From Hellea sp039977295 (lineage in GTDB: Bacteria; Pseudomonadota; Alphaproteobacteria; Caulobacterales; Maricaulaceae): 64,000 nucleotides of DNA. A program made the position numbers and the translations under genes. The stretch spans positions 248,001 through 312,000 of the forward strand of contig JBDWDN010000011.1 in assembly GCA_039977295.1 (NCBI GenBank), read 5' to 3'. Shown piece after piece: positions 35,013-44,591 of the stretch (position 1 is its first letter; every line of letters starts with the position of its first letter). Below the pieces are notes generated by a model. The model did not search any database, had not been told where the DNA came from, and worked only from the letters and a program-made list of their open reading frames with translations.

Positions 35013-35102
35013 AAGCCGTATATAAGGTCATTGCGTTAAAAAGACAAATCACGACATAATGAACAAAGTCTTAGAACTGGACTTAGGGGCTAATGCCTAG
35101 CG

Positions 35103-35972
35103 TTATGGGGAACGTCCGCCTTTATTCGCGTAATCTTGCGTGCCCTTTGTATAGACGCGGTCGGTCTCTAGGATGTCGGTAACACTGTAGACGTATTTCT
35201 GGCGGCTCATTTTTGCGTATAAGGGGCCGAAATCAGCATAGGTGGCTTCGAGGAGTTCCTCAAAACTACTGATGGCGAAATAAGCCTGCTGGAAATCATC
35301 AATGCGGTAATCGGTGTGCATCACACGCTCTAAATCAAAGTGTAGGCGATTGGGGGAATTATCATCAATGGCAAATACAGATTCGGTTCGAGACGACACA
35401 ATGCCGGCACCGTAAATGCGCATCCCGTCTTTGGTCCTCATAAGGCCAAATTCAACGGTGTACCAGTAAAGCCGCGCGAGGTTTTTCAGGCAGTCATGTT
35501 TCAGCGCGCGCAATCCGCCTTGTCCGTAAGCTTGCATGTAATCGGCAAAAACGGGTTGAGCTAAAAGCGGAACATGGCCAAAAATATCGTGGAAGACATC
35601 GGGTTCTTCGAGGTAATCCATCTGGTCCCGCCCGCGAATGAACCGGCCCGCAGGAAAGCGCTTATTCGCCAGATGATTAAAGAACACGTCATCAGGGACA
35701 AGATGCGGCACCATCACAACTTCCCAGCCTGTTAGGGCTTTGAGTTTAGGATTCAAAACGGCTAAATCGGGAATGCCGCCCATATTGAGATCGAGCGCCG
35801 CCAAGCCATCATAAAATTCTGGCACGGCGCGGCCCTTTAAGACGTCAATTTGCTGAGCGTAAAGTGTGTTCCAGATGGCATGTTCATCGGCGCTGTAACG
35901 GGTCCACTTTTGGTCGATCGTAAAATCGGCGGCGGGCGTTTGTTCGGCTATGATAGGATCATTAAGGGGCAT
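35103..35972 (-). CDS. phhA: Phenylalanine 4-monooxygenase
   Basis: A 289-residue iron- and pterin-dependent aromatic amino acid hydroxylase. PDVFHDIFGHVPLL carries the two iron His, and YWYTVEFGLM the third ligand Glu. FIRGRDQMDYLEEPD and YRIDDFQQAYFAI are typical of the bacterial enzymes. It turns phenylalanine into tyrosine in the cytoplasm. Length is normal for the bacterial short form without a regulatory domain. The pterin-4a-carbinolamine dehydratase often found nearby is not seen in this window. Confidence 0.95.
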   Translation of the reverse strand: MPLNDPIIAEQTPAADFTIDQKWTRYSADEHAIWNTLYAQQIDVLKGRAVPEFYDGLAALDLNMGGIPDLAVLNPKLKALTGWEVVMVPHLVPDDVFFNHLANKRFPAGRFIRGRDQMDYLEEPDVFHDIFGHVPLLAQPVFADYMQAYGQGGLRALKHDCLKNLARLYWYTVEFGLMRTKDGMRIYGAGIVSSRTESVFAIDDNSPNRLHFDLERVMHTDYRIDDFQQAYFAISSFEELLEATYADFGPLYAKMSRQKYVYSVTDILETDRVYTKGTQDYANKGGRSP

Positions 35973-36079
35973 GGGGCCTGATAAGCCGCTCGGCAGGAAA
36001 AAGCATTTGTAAAATCAGCTATTATGCAAAAATATAACCCTTTACCTAGAAAAAGTGAGGATAGATTTAGTAAAAATAC

Positions 36080-39000
36080 CTATTCCTCAGTCTTTTTCTT
36101 TTTCTTGCTACCAAAAATACTGAGCAAAGCGTCCTCTACCGTTGGCTCTTTGGCATCAGGTGCCTTTGCATTTGGGTCCTTAGCTTCAGACGGCTGCGTT
36201 TGCGGTGTTCCTGCGGGCGTTTCCGCAGGCGTTTCTTTATTGCCTAGCAACCCGCCCAATATGTTACCGACGACTTCGTCTGTGTTTTTAGGGGCTGTCG
36301 TTCCCGATGGAGATGAACCATTCACAAGACCGCCAAGGATATCACCTGCTGTTCCACCGACACTGTCTTTGATGAGGTTACTGGCCTCAGCGCGCGCCCG
36401 CTGCGCGGCAATTCGGCCGAGCATATCTGTATCAAGGCCAACTTTCACCGCGCCAAAACCGCCTTTGACTTCTATGGGGATGCCGAAGGCCGCAATATTG
36501 CTGGCGGATTCACCCGTCAGGCGCGGGCGTAATCCAAAATCGATTGTTTGATTGCCAAGGTCAATCTTGCCGCTGCCTTCTGCCAGGACGCCGAGGCCTT
36601 TTAATGAGAAGGAATTAATCGAAGCGACGCCGTTTTCAATTTTTACGAGGCCAGCCAAGTCTTGAAACTTCGTGATATGGCTAGGACCGATGCCGGCTGG
36701 CAAGGTACGGCTCGTCAAGGCTTGGTCTAGACCTGTCAAAAGAGAACTGAGGTCAACGCCGCTTACTTGGCCATTGAGTAGTTTGAAATCCCCTGCGCCG
36801 TTTAGCGACTTCATGATGGCGGCTTGAGTGGCGCCGCGGCCCTTGATTTTAAAGCTGCTTCCAAGCTCGCCTTGCGCTTGGGTAAAGCCCGCAACAGACG
36901 ACAGGAAACTGTTTGAGTTTAGGTCATTCAGGCCGACATCAAGCGAAATACGCGGCTCTGCGCGCGACCCATCTAGGACAGCAATCATGCGGCCTAATCC
37001 GCCGTAAAGCGCAATGTTAGGCATGTTTGCCGTCATAACGCCGCCCCGAAGCTCTGCCGTTATTTTAGATTGGCCCATTGTCAGGCGATCTGTCTTTACA
37101 TTGGGCGTATTGAGGGTGAAGTCGCCATCTACGGCGCGTAGCGGCGCCGTGTTAATAGGGGCCGTGCTCCAAGGCTGGATTTCGCCCGTCGGATTTTGCG
37201 CGCTATAAGCCGCCATATAGGGCGAGAGATCAAGACCGTCTAAATCCATGAGGCCTGTTACGAAAGGCGTGGCAGGTTTCATATTGACCGCAAAATCACC
37301 TTGTCCATTTATCTTATCCAAAGCGAGTTTTGCGCCGGTAAATTGAATGTTATCGGGCGTTCCCTTGACGGCGCCATTTACAGAAAAAGGTCCGAAAATA
37401 TCGCCTGAAGATGTGCTGGGCGGAAGCTCCGTCCCAGTGGATTTAGCGACCTCTCGCAAAGAGGGGATATCGATGTTTAGCGTGCCGTCAAGCGTGGCGC
37501 CTTCATTCCATGTCGCTTGTCCATCATAGCGGCCATTGATTTTTCCGCCGGTTAGCGCGGCTGTCAGCTGAGGCAGGGCGATGTTCTGACCCTCGCCAGA
37601 TACCGTCCCATTTACGGCGATCTTACCGATAGTGTCAGCATAAGGAATATCCGTGGCCGTAATTTTTGCGAATTCAGAGAGCGACGCTATAGCGACGTCA
37701 AAGCTTCCGTCAAAGGCAGGCGTTTCGCCCAGCTTCGCCCCGCCTTGATAACTCCCGCTGACAGCGCCGCCATCCGTTTTTGCATTTATGTTTGTAAGGC
37801 TGATAACGTCGCCCACTATCGAGACATTGCCTGCCGCATTTAATTTTTGCACGGCTTTGGCTTGCGCGGCGTCCATGTCCAGCGCGGTCACAAGATTGGA
37901 CACCGATTCGATGTCTGCCGAAAAAGCGCCATTCGCTGAGAGCGTGTCTCCATAAGCGCCCGTGCCCGTGAAGGTGCCTTCAAGGCCTTGACCTTTAATT
38001 GCGGCATTGACGTTGCTCGCGGAGAAACCTTTATCGCGGCCCGTAAGGTCGGCGCTAAGTTTCACCGTATCCAGCAAAGAGACGCCTTTTATATCTTGAC
38101 CAAGCTGTTTGGCGAGCGCGGCAACGTTTTTTGCATCCAGATTGATTTGGCCATCAAAGACTGGTTTTTCAGACAGGGTTGCGTCGCCTTTAAAGGCTCC
38201 CGTGAAATCCGCGCCCACAGCAGAAATGTCTGCCCCTTTGGCTGTAAGAACTGCGTTTTCATAGGCATAATTGCCTGACAGTTTCGCGCTATCGATCATC
38301 TCGGAATAGGGCACGTCTTTGGGAGATAATGCGGCGAGTTTTGAGACGCTTGACACATCGCCGTTCACATCCAAATTGAAGGCGATTTCCGCCCCTGCGA
38401 GGAAACGGCCTTTGGCCGTGATATCCGCAAAGTCTGTTTCTAAGCTAACGGTAACGGGCGCTTCTTTGCCATCCAGAAATGCGCGTATGGAATTTAACGT
38501 TAAGTCGATTTTAGCGGGCGTTCCATTATAGTTCAGCGAACCGTCGATTTCGACAGGCTCTTTCAGGCTTGGGAGAGAGAAATCTACATTCACATCACTT
38601 ATCGCGACATCCGTGCCGCCTTGGCGGTCAATATAAGTGATCATTCCGTTTTCAAGCGTGAACTGACCAATATTAGGGTCAATCTCCGCATAACGCCCAT
38701 CACGCTTAAAGGGCCCAGATTCAGGTTTCGCAGATGTTGCGTCTTCTTTAAACGCCCAATTTGTTTTCCCGCTGGCAAGTTTTTCAAGATTGATAGACGG
38801 ATTTTTGAGGGTGAATGAAGAAATTTCAACGCGCTTGGAAAATAACGGGAAGAGCTTGATGCGCGCACTCATCGCGTCCATTTCAGCAAAATTTTCGGCT
38901 TGAAAGCCGTCAGGATTATCAATTTCCACGCGGCCTGCATTGGCTTTGATGACAGGGAAAACACTTAGTTTCACCTCGCCCTGAACGCGGACGTCACGGG

Positions 39001-39130
39001 CCAATTCACGGCTAAGCTGCGTCTCAATCTTTTCCTTGTAAACCGAGGATGGGATGAGGGAAGGAAGCGCGATGATGCCAATAATCAAGACTATGACTAA
39101 AATGCTGAGGCCAATGATGAACTTTTTCAT
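36080..39130 (-). CDS. AsmA-family protein
   Basis: 1016 residues. An N-terminal membrane helix (about 4-27) anchors a very long periplasmic beta-strand protein of the AsmA type: repeated short amphipathic strands, an N-terminal YKEKIETQLSRELARDVRVQGEVKLSVFP block and the C-terminal signature GSGKIDLGNQTIDFGLRPRL near residue 875. AsmA proteins are thought to form lipid-conducting bridges between the two membranes. The C-terminus has a disordered Pro/Ala/Thr segment and ends in a lysine-rich patch (SKKKKKTEE). It stands alone, between phhA and the divergent M48 gene. Confidence 0.88.
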   Translation of the reverse strand: MKKFIIGLSILVIVLIIGIIALPSLIPSSVYKEKIETQLSRELARDVRVQGEVKLSVFPVIKANAGRVEIDNPDGFQAENFAEMDAMSARIKLFPLFSKRVEISSFTLKNPSINLEKLASGKTNWAFKEDATSAKPESGPFKRDGRYAEIDPNIGQFTLENGMITYIDRQGGTDVAISDVNVDFSLPSLKEPVEIDGSLNYNGTPAKIDLTLNSIRAFLDGKEAPVTVSLETDFADITAKGRFLAGAEIAFNLDVNGDVSSVSKLAALSPKDVPYSEMIDSAKLSGNYAYENAVLTAKGADISAVGADFTGAFKGDATLSEKPVFDGQINLDAKNVAALAKQLGQDIKGVSLLDTVKLSADLTGRDKGFSASNVNAAIKGQGLEGTFTGTGAYGDTLSANGAFSADIESVSNLVTALDMDAAQAKAVQKLNAAGNVSIVGDVISLTNINAKTDGGAVSGSYQGGAKLGETPAFDGSFDVAIASLSEFAKITATDIPYADTIGKIAVNGTVSGEGQNIALPQLTAALTGGKINGRYDGQATWNEGATLDGTLNIDIPSLREVAKSTGTELPPSTSSGDIFGPFSVNGAVKGTPDNIQFTGAKLALDKINGQGDFAVNMKPATPFVTGLMDLDGLDLSPYMAAYSAQNPTGEIQPWSTAPINTAPLRAVDGDFTLNTPNVKTDRLTMGQSKITAELRGGVMTANMPNIALYGGLGRMIAVLDGSRAEPRISLDVGLNDLNSNSFLSSVAGFTQAQGELGSSFKIKGRGATQAAIMKSLNGAGDFKLLNGQVSGVDLSSLLTGLDQALTSRTLPAGIGPSHITKFQDLAGLVKIENGVASINSFSLKGLGVLAEGSGKIDLGNQTIDFGLRPRLTGESASNIAAFGIPIEVKGGFGAVKVGLDTDMLGRIAAQRARAEASNLIKDSVGGTAGDILGGLVNGSSPSGTTAPKNTDEVVGNILGGLLGNKETPAETPAGTPQTQPSEAKDPNAKAPDAKEPTVEDALLSIFGSKKKKKTEE

Positions 39131-39289
39131 GAAAATCTCCTGCTGGTTTAACGCCAGCTACGTCCATATGTTCCAGATTAGAGAGCCTTAAGTCCTGTAA
39201 CATGAACCACACCCTAATATCTTAGTTTAAGGGGGCTATATGGCATTGGCTCGCAAAAAACACAGTAAAAGCCTGTATTTTTGTTAAGC

Positions 39290-39305
39290 TTAAGCTATAG
39301 TTAAC
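39290..39305 (+). promoter_or_regulatory. Candidate CtrA site
   Basis: TTAA-N7-TTAAC at 39290-39305 matches the alphaproteobacterial CtrA consensus and lies about 45 bases before the M48 gene start. About one perfect TTAA-N7-TTAA is expected by chance in a window of this size, so this is only a candidate. Confidence 0.25.
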
Positions 39306-39346
39306 GTGAAGGGCCATGAGGACGGCCTGAAAACTGGAGACTTATT

Positions 39347-40264
39347 ATGTGTATGAACCATTGCGGCAATACTGATACCCACGAAGATAAAGACATGATT
39401 GCAAGACGCAACCTTGTGCAAGCCCTAGGGGCAGGCGCTGTCATCACAGCCGCGCCAGCTCTGACCAGCTGCGCAACGAATGCTGAGACGGGGCGTAAGC
39501 AATTTGTGGGCCTAGCACCTGGAAGTGCGCAGCTGAACCAGATGGCATCGGCGTCTTGGGCAGAGATGAAGGCAAAAACGCCGACCTCTACAGACCCTAG
39601 ATATACAGGACGGCTACGCAATATCGGCAGCCGCATTTCTAGAGGGGCTAATCGCGGCGACCAAAAATGGGACTATGCTGTTTTTGATTCAGATACTAAA
39701 AATGCCTTCGTCCTGCCGGGGAACCGTGTAGGCTTCTATAAAGGTATGATGGACTTCACGGATAATGACGACCAAATTGCAGGCATTATGGGCCACGAAG
39801 TCGGGCACGTCTCAGGACAACATGCGCGTGAGCGTTATTCCATGCAAATGGCGTCACAAGCGGCAGTTATGGGCGGCTCCATCATTGGCGGCTCGCAAAT
39901 AAGTAAGGGCTGTAAAAAATACCAAGGCGCCCAACGTCAGCAATGTATGCGCAGCGCCAGCCAGAAGACACAATACCTCGTTCAGGCGCTCGGACTTGGC
40001 GCTATGATTGGTTTGACTTTGCCATATTCGCGTAAACACGAAACAGAGTCGGATTTGCTCGGCGTGAATTATATGCACAAAGCTGGATATGATCCGTATC
40101 AAGCCCAGAAATTATGGGAAAAAATGGCTGCGAACAGCACGAGTCGGCAGCCTGAATTCCTCTCAACACATCCTGCGCCCGCTAATCGTGCGCGCACGAT
40201 CCACGAATATATCAAACGTCAGGAAAAATTGGGCTCGCAAGGGTTTAAAAATATTCAGACGTAA
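39347..40264 (+). CDS. M48-family metalloprotease lipoprotein
   Basis: 305 residues. GHEVGHVSGQHARER (near 147) is the HExxH zinc motif with the third ligand in HETESDLLGVNYM. An N-terminal ARRNLVQALGAGAVITAAPALTSC reads as a twin-Arg-like or Sec lipoprotein signal ending in lipobox LTSC, so the protease is probably anchored in the periplasm. The family includes LoiP/BepA-type quality control proteases. The first ATG 39347 has GGAG nearby; starting at 39395 (MIARRNLV) would give a more standard signal peptide and is a real alternative. Confidence 0.85.
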   Translation: MCMNHCGNTDTHEDKDMIARRNLVQALGAGAVITAAPALTSCATNAETGRKQFVGLAPGSAQLNQMASASWAEMKAKTPTSTDPRYTGRLRNIGSRISRGANRGDQKWDYAVFDSDTKNAFVLPGNRVGFYKGMMDFTDNDDQIAGIMGHEVGHVSGQHARERYSMQMASQAAVMGGSIIGGSQISKGCKKYQGAQRQQCMRSASQKTQYLVQALGLGAMIGLTLPYSRKHETESDLLGVNYMHKAGYDPYQAQKLWEKMAANSTSRQPEFLSTHPAPANRARTIHEYIKRQEKLGSQGFKNIQT

Positions 40265-40344
40265 CGCATTTAACTGTCATATTTGGCTTGATGATGCGCG
40301 GGGCTTCGTATAGAGGTTCCGCGCATTGCAGTTATGCAGTCAGT

Positions 40345-40421
40345 GCCGCTTTAGCTCAGCTGGTTAGAGCGCTGGTTTGTGGAACCAGAGGTCCTCAGTT
40401 CAAACCTGAGAAGCGGTACCA
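40345..40421 (+). tRNA. tRNA-His (anticodon GUG), no encoded G-1
   Basis: 77 bases. The acceptor GCCGCTT pairs with AAGCGGT, so base pair 1-72 is G-U. The anticodon stem CTGGT/ACCAG encloses TTGTGGA with anticodon GTG. The T arm is CTCAG-TTCAAAC-CTGAG. Discriminator is A73 followed by encoded CCA. Most bacteria have G-1 opposite C73 in tRNA-His; A73 with U72 is the known alphaproteobacterial exception. Confidence 0.95.
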
Positions 40422-40529
40422 TTTTTCTCTTTTTCTATCCTTCAATATGTGGCTACGCCTGTGTCTTAAGGCTTGCCCTAGGCGTTGATGTTTTTACCGT
40501 GTAAGAAAAACGGGAATATGGAGTATATG

Positions 40530-41006
40530 ATGAGAAAAGTAACGACCTCGCCGCGGCGGTTAATGGCCTCGCTTAGCATTGTTAGCATTGGCTTGGGTCA
40601 ACTGTCTTGCGCGCCCTCAAATGCGAATGACGCTATTGCGCCAGTTGCTGCTTCAACTAACACTCAAGCGGCGTCTGAATTCCAAGTGAATTATGTCACT
40701 GCACTGGGCGCACACGCGCTCTTGGCGGAGAAACCAGAGAGTGTTGTCTTGGATATAAGAACGCCTAAAGAAGTCGCTAAGGGTCATATTGAGGGGGCGG
40801 TTTTCGCTGATTTCTATGCAGATGATTTTGCTGAGCGGCTCACGAGGCTTGATAAGGAAACGCACTATGTGGTGCATTGCGGAAGCGGCGGGCGCAGCAC
40901 CAAGGCCTTATCAACGTTAGAGGAATTGGGTTTCATCAATATCACGCATATGGATGGCGGTTTACGAGACTGGAACAAAGCTAATTTGCCTTTGACACAA
41001 CCATAG
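40530..41006 (+). CDS. Exported rhodanese-domain lipoprotein
   Basis: 158 residues. A basic N-terminus and hydrophobic stretch end at a lipobox (LGQLSC), so the protein is probably a periplasmic lipoprotein. The rhodanese domain has SVVLDIRTPKEVAKGHIEGAVFADFY and the active-site loop VVHCGSGGRSTKAL with the persulfide Cys. It should carry sulfane sulfur. Of several in-frame ATGs, 40530 is chosen for spacing to GGAG at 40520-40523. It is followed after 23 bases by a DsrE-family gene. Confidence 0.8.
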   Translation: MRKVTTSPRRLMASLSIVSIGLGQLSCAPSNANDAIAPVAASTNTQAASEFQVNYVTALGAHALLAEKPESVVLDIRTPKEVAKGHIEGAVFADFYADDFAERLTRLDKETHYVVHCGSGGRSTKALSTLEELGFINITHMDGGLRDWNKANLPLTQP

Positions 41007-41029
41007 ACATAAAAATATTAGGAACATTT

Positions 41030-41584
41030 ATGACACATCCTTTAATTAAAATTGCGGCAATCTCAATTTTGACAAGCTGTATCTCTATGTCTGCGAGTGC
41101 TGGCGAGACCGATTTTCACGCGGGAACAGTCTTCCCTGAATTTGGCAATGTCGCGGCCGTTGACAGTGATTTTAGAATACCGAAGCGCGCGAAGTTTAAA
41201 GTCCTGTTTGATGCCACTAAAGGCGCCGATGCGGGGGAGATAAACCGGTCGCTCAATACCATAGCGCGGTTTATGAATATGCATGCTGAGGCGGGAGTCC
41301 CTGAGAAGAATATGAAAGCCGCAATTGTCTTTCACAGTAAAGGATCATTTGACCTCACAAAAGCAAGCTATTACGGCAAGAAATTTGAAGGCTCTGAGAA
41401 TGCAAATGCCGGCATCGTTAAAGCTCTGACAGATAAAGGTGTCCGGATTATTTTGTGCGGCCAAACAGCTGCATATTATGATATTTCTAACGAGGATTTA
41501 TTGCCGGGCGTAGAAATGGCCCTCTCCGCGATGACGGCCCATGCATTGCTGCAGCAACAAGGTTACACACTTAATCCATTTTAG
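41030..41584 (+). CDS. Exported DsrE-family protein
   Basis: 184 residues with a signal peptide (about 1-25, SASA-GET). The DsrE/DsrF-like fold shows FKVLFDATKGADAGEINRSLNTIARFMNMH, KAAIVFHSKGSFDL and the active-site-like GVRIILCGQTAAYYD with one Cys. DsrE-type proteins relay sulfur as Cys persulfides. The adjacent exported rhodanese is a natural partner, so the pair could be a periplasmic sulfur relay. RBS AGGA precedes the ATG. Confidence 0.82.
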   Translation: MTHPLIKIAAISILTSCISMSASAGETDFHAGTVFPEFGNVAAVDSDFRIPKRAKFKVLFDATKGADAGEINRSLNTIARFMNMHAEAGVPEKNMKAAIVFHSKGSFDLTKASYYGKKFEGSENANAGIVKALTDKGVRIILCGQTAAYYDISNEDLLPGVEMALSAMTAHALLQQQGYTLNPF

Positions 41585-41603
41585 GAGTGGTCGGCGGCGT
41601 TCG

Positions 41604-42428
41604 TTACAACCATTTCTCAATCTTTTTTACGGATTTAAACGGGAGCGCCAATGACCATGACAGTGAGGCTGGGCCTGGCGTTTGATGTTCTTGTAATCCT
41701 ATCACCATGTCGTCATGGCCCTTGGCGGGTTGCGCTGTGTAAGACCCAAATAAGTGGTCCCATAGAGATAAGCTAAAGCCGAAATTACTATTGGTTTCCG
41801 AAGATATGATTGAGTGATGTACACGGTGCATATCAGGGGTTACAATTAAACGCCGTAATAGACGGTCAAATTTAAGGGGTAGTTTAACATTGGAATGGTT
41901 GAACATAGCGCATACATTTAAAATAATCTCAAAAATGATTACGGCTAAAACTGGCGCGCCTAAAAGCGCAACAAGAGCCATTTTGTAAACCATAGATAAG
42001 CCAATCTCGAGCGGATGAAAACGTGAGCCCGTCGTTACGTCAATATCGCGATCAGCATGGTGAACCTTGTGCAGCGCCCAGAGGAAAGGAATGTGATGGA
42101 AGGCAACATGCTGCCAATAAATAAGCACATCTAGCAGAATTATGGCGAGTGTAATTTCTAGCCAAATGGGCAAATCAATTATGTTAAATAACCCCCAACC
42201 TTTTTGGAGAGACAGGGCCGCGATGCCAACGGCGACGATTGGAAAAAGCAAGCGCACGAAAAAACCGTCAATAATGATGAGCAAGAGATTCGAGGTCCAA
42301 CGGCGTGTTCGCCGCATGACACGCGCCTTGCGCGGAAAAAGTGCTTCTGCAGACATCATGATAAGCAGAATGGAAATGAACACTCCCAGACGAATATTGG
42401 CTTCATGTGTTAGTATAAATTCAGTCAT
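41604..42428 (-). CDS. Sterol desaturase / fatty acid hydroxylase family protein
   Basis: 274 residues, four to five membrane helices and the diiron His clusters of the family: QHVAFHH, LHKVHHADRD and HRVHHS, plus HSN. Such enzymes hydroxylate or desaturate lipid chains or sterols at the membrane using O2. ATG 42428 (MTEFILTHEANIRLG) is chosen over an upstream in-frame start because the extra 58 residues would be hydrophilic and would overlap the divergent methyltransferase gene. The bacterial substrate is unknown. An acyl chain of a sphingo- or carotenoid-type lipid is possible. Confidence 0.85.
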   Translation of the reverse strand: MTEFILTHEANIRLGVFISILLIMMSAEALFPRKARVMRRTRRWTSNLLLIIIDGFFVRLLFPIVAVGIAALSLQKGWGLFNIIDLPIWLEITLAIILLDVLIYWQHVAFHHIPFLWALHKVHHADRDIDVTTGSRFHPLEIGLSMVYKMALVALLGAPVLAVIIFEIILNVCAMFNHSNVKLPLKFDRLLRRLIVTPDMHRVHHSIISSETNSNFGFSLSLWDHLFGSYTAQPAKGHDDMVIGLQEHQTPGPASLSWSLALPFKSVKKIEKWL

Positions 42429-42520
42429 GGACGCTCTTTGTTTCTTAGTTTTATACTGCAGTTCAAGAAATTCTCTATGCGACACCGTCACACATAGATA
42501 TCGCTTATTAGGAGCCGCTC

Positions 42521-43360
42521 GTGGATAATCAAGATCAGTCAGATTATTGGAACGGTCAAGCCGGGCGGAGATGGGTAGAGTTTTCTGATCGATTAGATGC
42601 AATGTTGCTCCCTTTCGCCAATCAGATTCTCTCTTCAGCGAATGTTACGCCCGATGATAATGTATTGGATATTGGGTGCGGCGGCGGCGCTTTATCTATT
42701 CTAGCGTCACAAACGGCCAAGTCCGTTCTTGGAATAGATATCTCAAAACTTCTCATAGCTTTAGCCAAGGACCGCACCAAGACGCTCGATACTGTTAATT
42801 TTACGCTATCTGACGCTTCGAAAATTGCGCTGGAGACACACCGAGACCTTATTGTTTCCCGGTTTGGTATTATGTTTTTCGCGGACCCAGTTGCGGCTTT
42901 TGCAAACCTTAGGCGGCAAGTGAAAGATACTGGCCGGATGAGTTTTGCCTGTTGGCAATCCCCCATGAAAAACATGTGGGCCCGCGCGCCGCTTGAAGCC
43001 GCAATGCCGTTTTTAAATCATCCTCCAACACCGCCCAAGCCCCATGCGCCAGGTCCGTTTGCTTTTGCCGACGCGAATTATGTGACGGAAATTCTAACAA
43101 AGGCGGGGTGGCATAATATAGGCCTTACCGATTGGACGGGAGATATTCGTTTGCCTGGCCGCGATGCGGCCGAGGTCGCCAGTTTTATGATGGAAATGGG
43201 GCCGCTTTCTAGAATAATGAAAGAACAAAACTTAGACATGGAACCTGTTCACGCCGCTCTCATTGAGCGGCTGTCAGAAAAAGCTAGCGCGGACGGATCT
43301 ATTGATATGCAAGCTTCGATATGGATTGTTAGCGCTACAGCAGCGCCCGGGGAAACATAA
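42521..43360 (+). CDS. Class I SAM-dependent methyltransferase
   Basis: 279 residues. The SAM-binding motif DNVLDIGCGGGALSI lies near residue 46-60, followed by VLGIDIS and the DLIVSRFGIMFFADPVAAFANLRR block common to a UbiE/ToxA-like group annotated as 'class I SAM-dependent methyltransferase'. The GTG start has AGGAG at a good distance. It is divergent from the sterol-desaturase family gene, which may point to a shared small-molecule pathway. Substrate not predictable. Confidence 0.85.
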   Translation: MDNQDQSDYWNGQAGRRWVEFSDRLDAMLLPFANQILSSANVTPDDNVLDIGCGGGALSILASQTAKSVLGIDISKLLIALAKDRTKTLDTVNFTLSDASKIALETHRDLIVSRFGIMFFADPVAAFANLRRQVKDTGRMSFACWQSPMKNMWARAPLEAAMPFLNHPPTPPKPHAPGPFAFADANYVTEILTKAGWHNIGLTDWTGDIRLPGRDAAEVASFMMEMGPLSRIMKEQNLDMEPVHAALIERLSEKASADGSIDMQASIWIVSATAAPGET

Positions 43361-43453
43361 GTTTGAGGTGCGATATCCTTTTAACTAAAAATAGCGTCCC
43401 GAAACGCCGCCCTTCCTAACACACTATTTACCATAACCGCCTAAAGATGCGGA

Positions 43454-44584
43454 ATGGAAAAACTTGCTCTTAAAACTTTGAAAACCGAAGACGTCAGAAA
43501 TGTTGTTCGGCATCCCGATGCGGATATTCGGGCGATAGCAGCGCAACGTGTGTGCCGTGACATAAGGTCAAAAATTTTGAGCGACGCCGAGCGCGCCTTC
43601 GCGCATAAGCTTTTAAGGCATATTTCTAAGGATAGCGCAGATATGGTGCGCAGGGCTTTGGCGGTGACGCTTAAGAACTCGCCCAAACTACCCCATGATA
43701 TCGCGATGACCTTAGCTGGAGATATTGAGAGTATCGCAGTGCCTGTTTTAACCCATTCACCTGTTTTCACAGATGAAGACTTAGTCGAAATTTTGAAGTC
43801 AAAAGCGGCGGCAAAAATTATCGCCGTCGCAAAACGGGTGAGCGTAAGTGATCATGTCGCGCGCGCCATTATCCGTTTTGGAGATAGTCACGCCGTAGCC
43901 CAAGTGGCGGCCAATGACGGCGCGCTGATATCTGAATACACCGCGTCCGAAATGCTCGATATCTATAATAATGATGATCTAATTGCCCAAAGCATGATTT
44001 CTCGCCGCGATCTTCCGCCAAAAATTGTTGAGAAGATGATCACTTTGGTGAGCGAGGAATTGGTCGTTAGGCTCACCAAGCGGCACGGTGTTTCGCCCAT
44101 AGTGGCTGTCCAATTAGCGTCGCGCACAAGAGAACGCGCGACACTGGATTTCATTGATCAATCTTGGGTCTCCAAAGATTTAAGAGGGCTGGTAGCGAGC
44201 ATTCATGCAGAAGGCCGCCTCACGACCTCGCTTCTGATCCGCGCTATATGTTCAGGCCAGATGCGTTTTGCAGAGCAAGGTCTCGCCATATTGTCAGGGG
44301 TTAGCGTGAAGAAAGCCGTTTTGATGATTCATGACGGCGGGCCATTTGGCCTTAAGGCCCTCTGTGTTCGCGCGGGGTTAAACGAACAGATGGTGCAGGT
44401 TATTCGGGCTGCAGTTATGATTTATCGCGACTTAGAACATTCCGGCCTTGAATATGACCGCCTCCATTTTCAAGAGCTTATGGTTGAGCGCGTTTTAACA
44501 TTGCCATTTGAATTGCCCGAAGAGGATCAACTCTGGTTTTTAGAGAAACTGGACGGGTTCTCAGAGATTGCGCTAAATGGGTAA
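43454..44584 (+). CDS. DUF2336 protein
   Basis: 376 residues, all-helical and HEAT-like. RHPDADIRAIAAQRVCRD, HISKDSADMVRRALAVTLKNSPKLPHDIA and LLIRAICSGQMRFAEQGLA are typical of DUF2336, a family restricted mainly to alphaproteobacteria. No biochemical role is known to me. It has no signal peptide. It converges on nadK, with only 7 bases between the genes. Confidence 0.85.
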   Translation: MEKLALKTLKTEDVRNVVRHPDADIRAIAAQRVCRDIRSKILSDAERAFAHKLLRHISKDSADMVRRALAVTLKNSPKLPHDIAMTLAGDIESIAVPVLTHSPVFTDEDLVEILKSKAAAKIIAVAKRVSVSDHVARAIIRFGDSHAVAQVAANDGALISEYTASEMLDIYNNDDLIAQSMISRRDLPPKIVEKMITLVSEELVVRLTKRHGVSPIVAVQLASRTRERATLDFIDQSWVSKDLRGLVASIHAEGRLTTSLLIRAICSGQMRFAEQGLAILSGVSVKKAVLMIHDGGPFGLKALCVRAGLNEQMVQVIRAAVMIYRDLEHSGLEYDRLHFQELMVERVLTLPFELPEEDQLWFLEKLDGFSEIALNG

Positions 44585-44591
44585 AATTTAT

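Noticed and set aside
36024..36551. 175-codon open frame on the plus strand
   Set aside because: Lies antisense to the well-supported AsmA-family gene and shows low-complexity translation with no family features.
40288..40314. Promoter for tRNA-His (TTGATG..TATAGA)
   Set aside because: Spacer is only 15 bases and both hexamers are weak.
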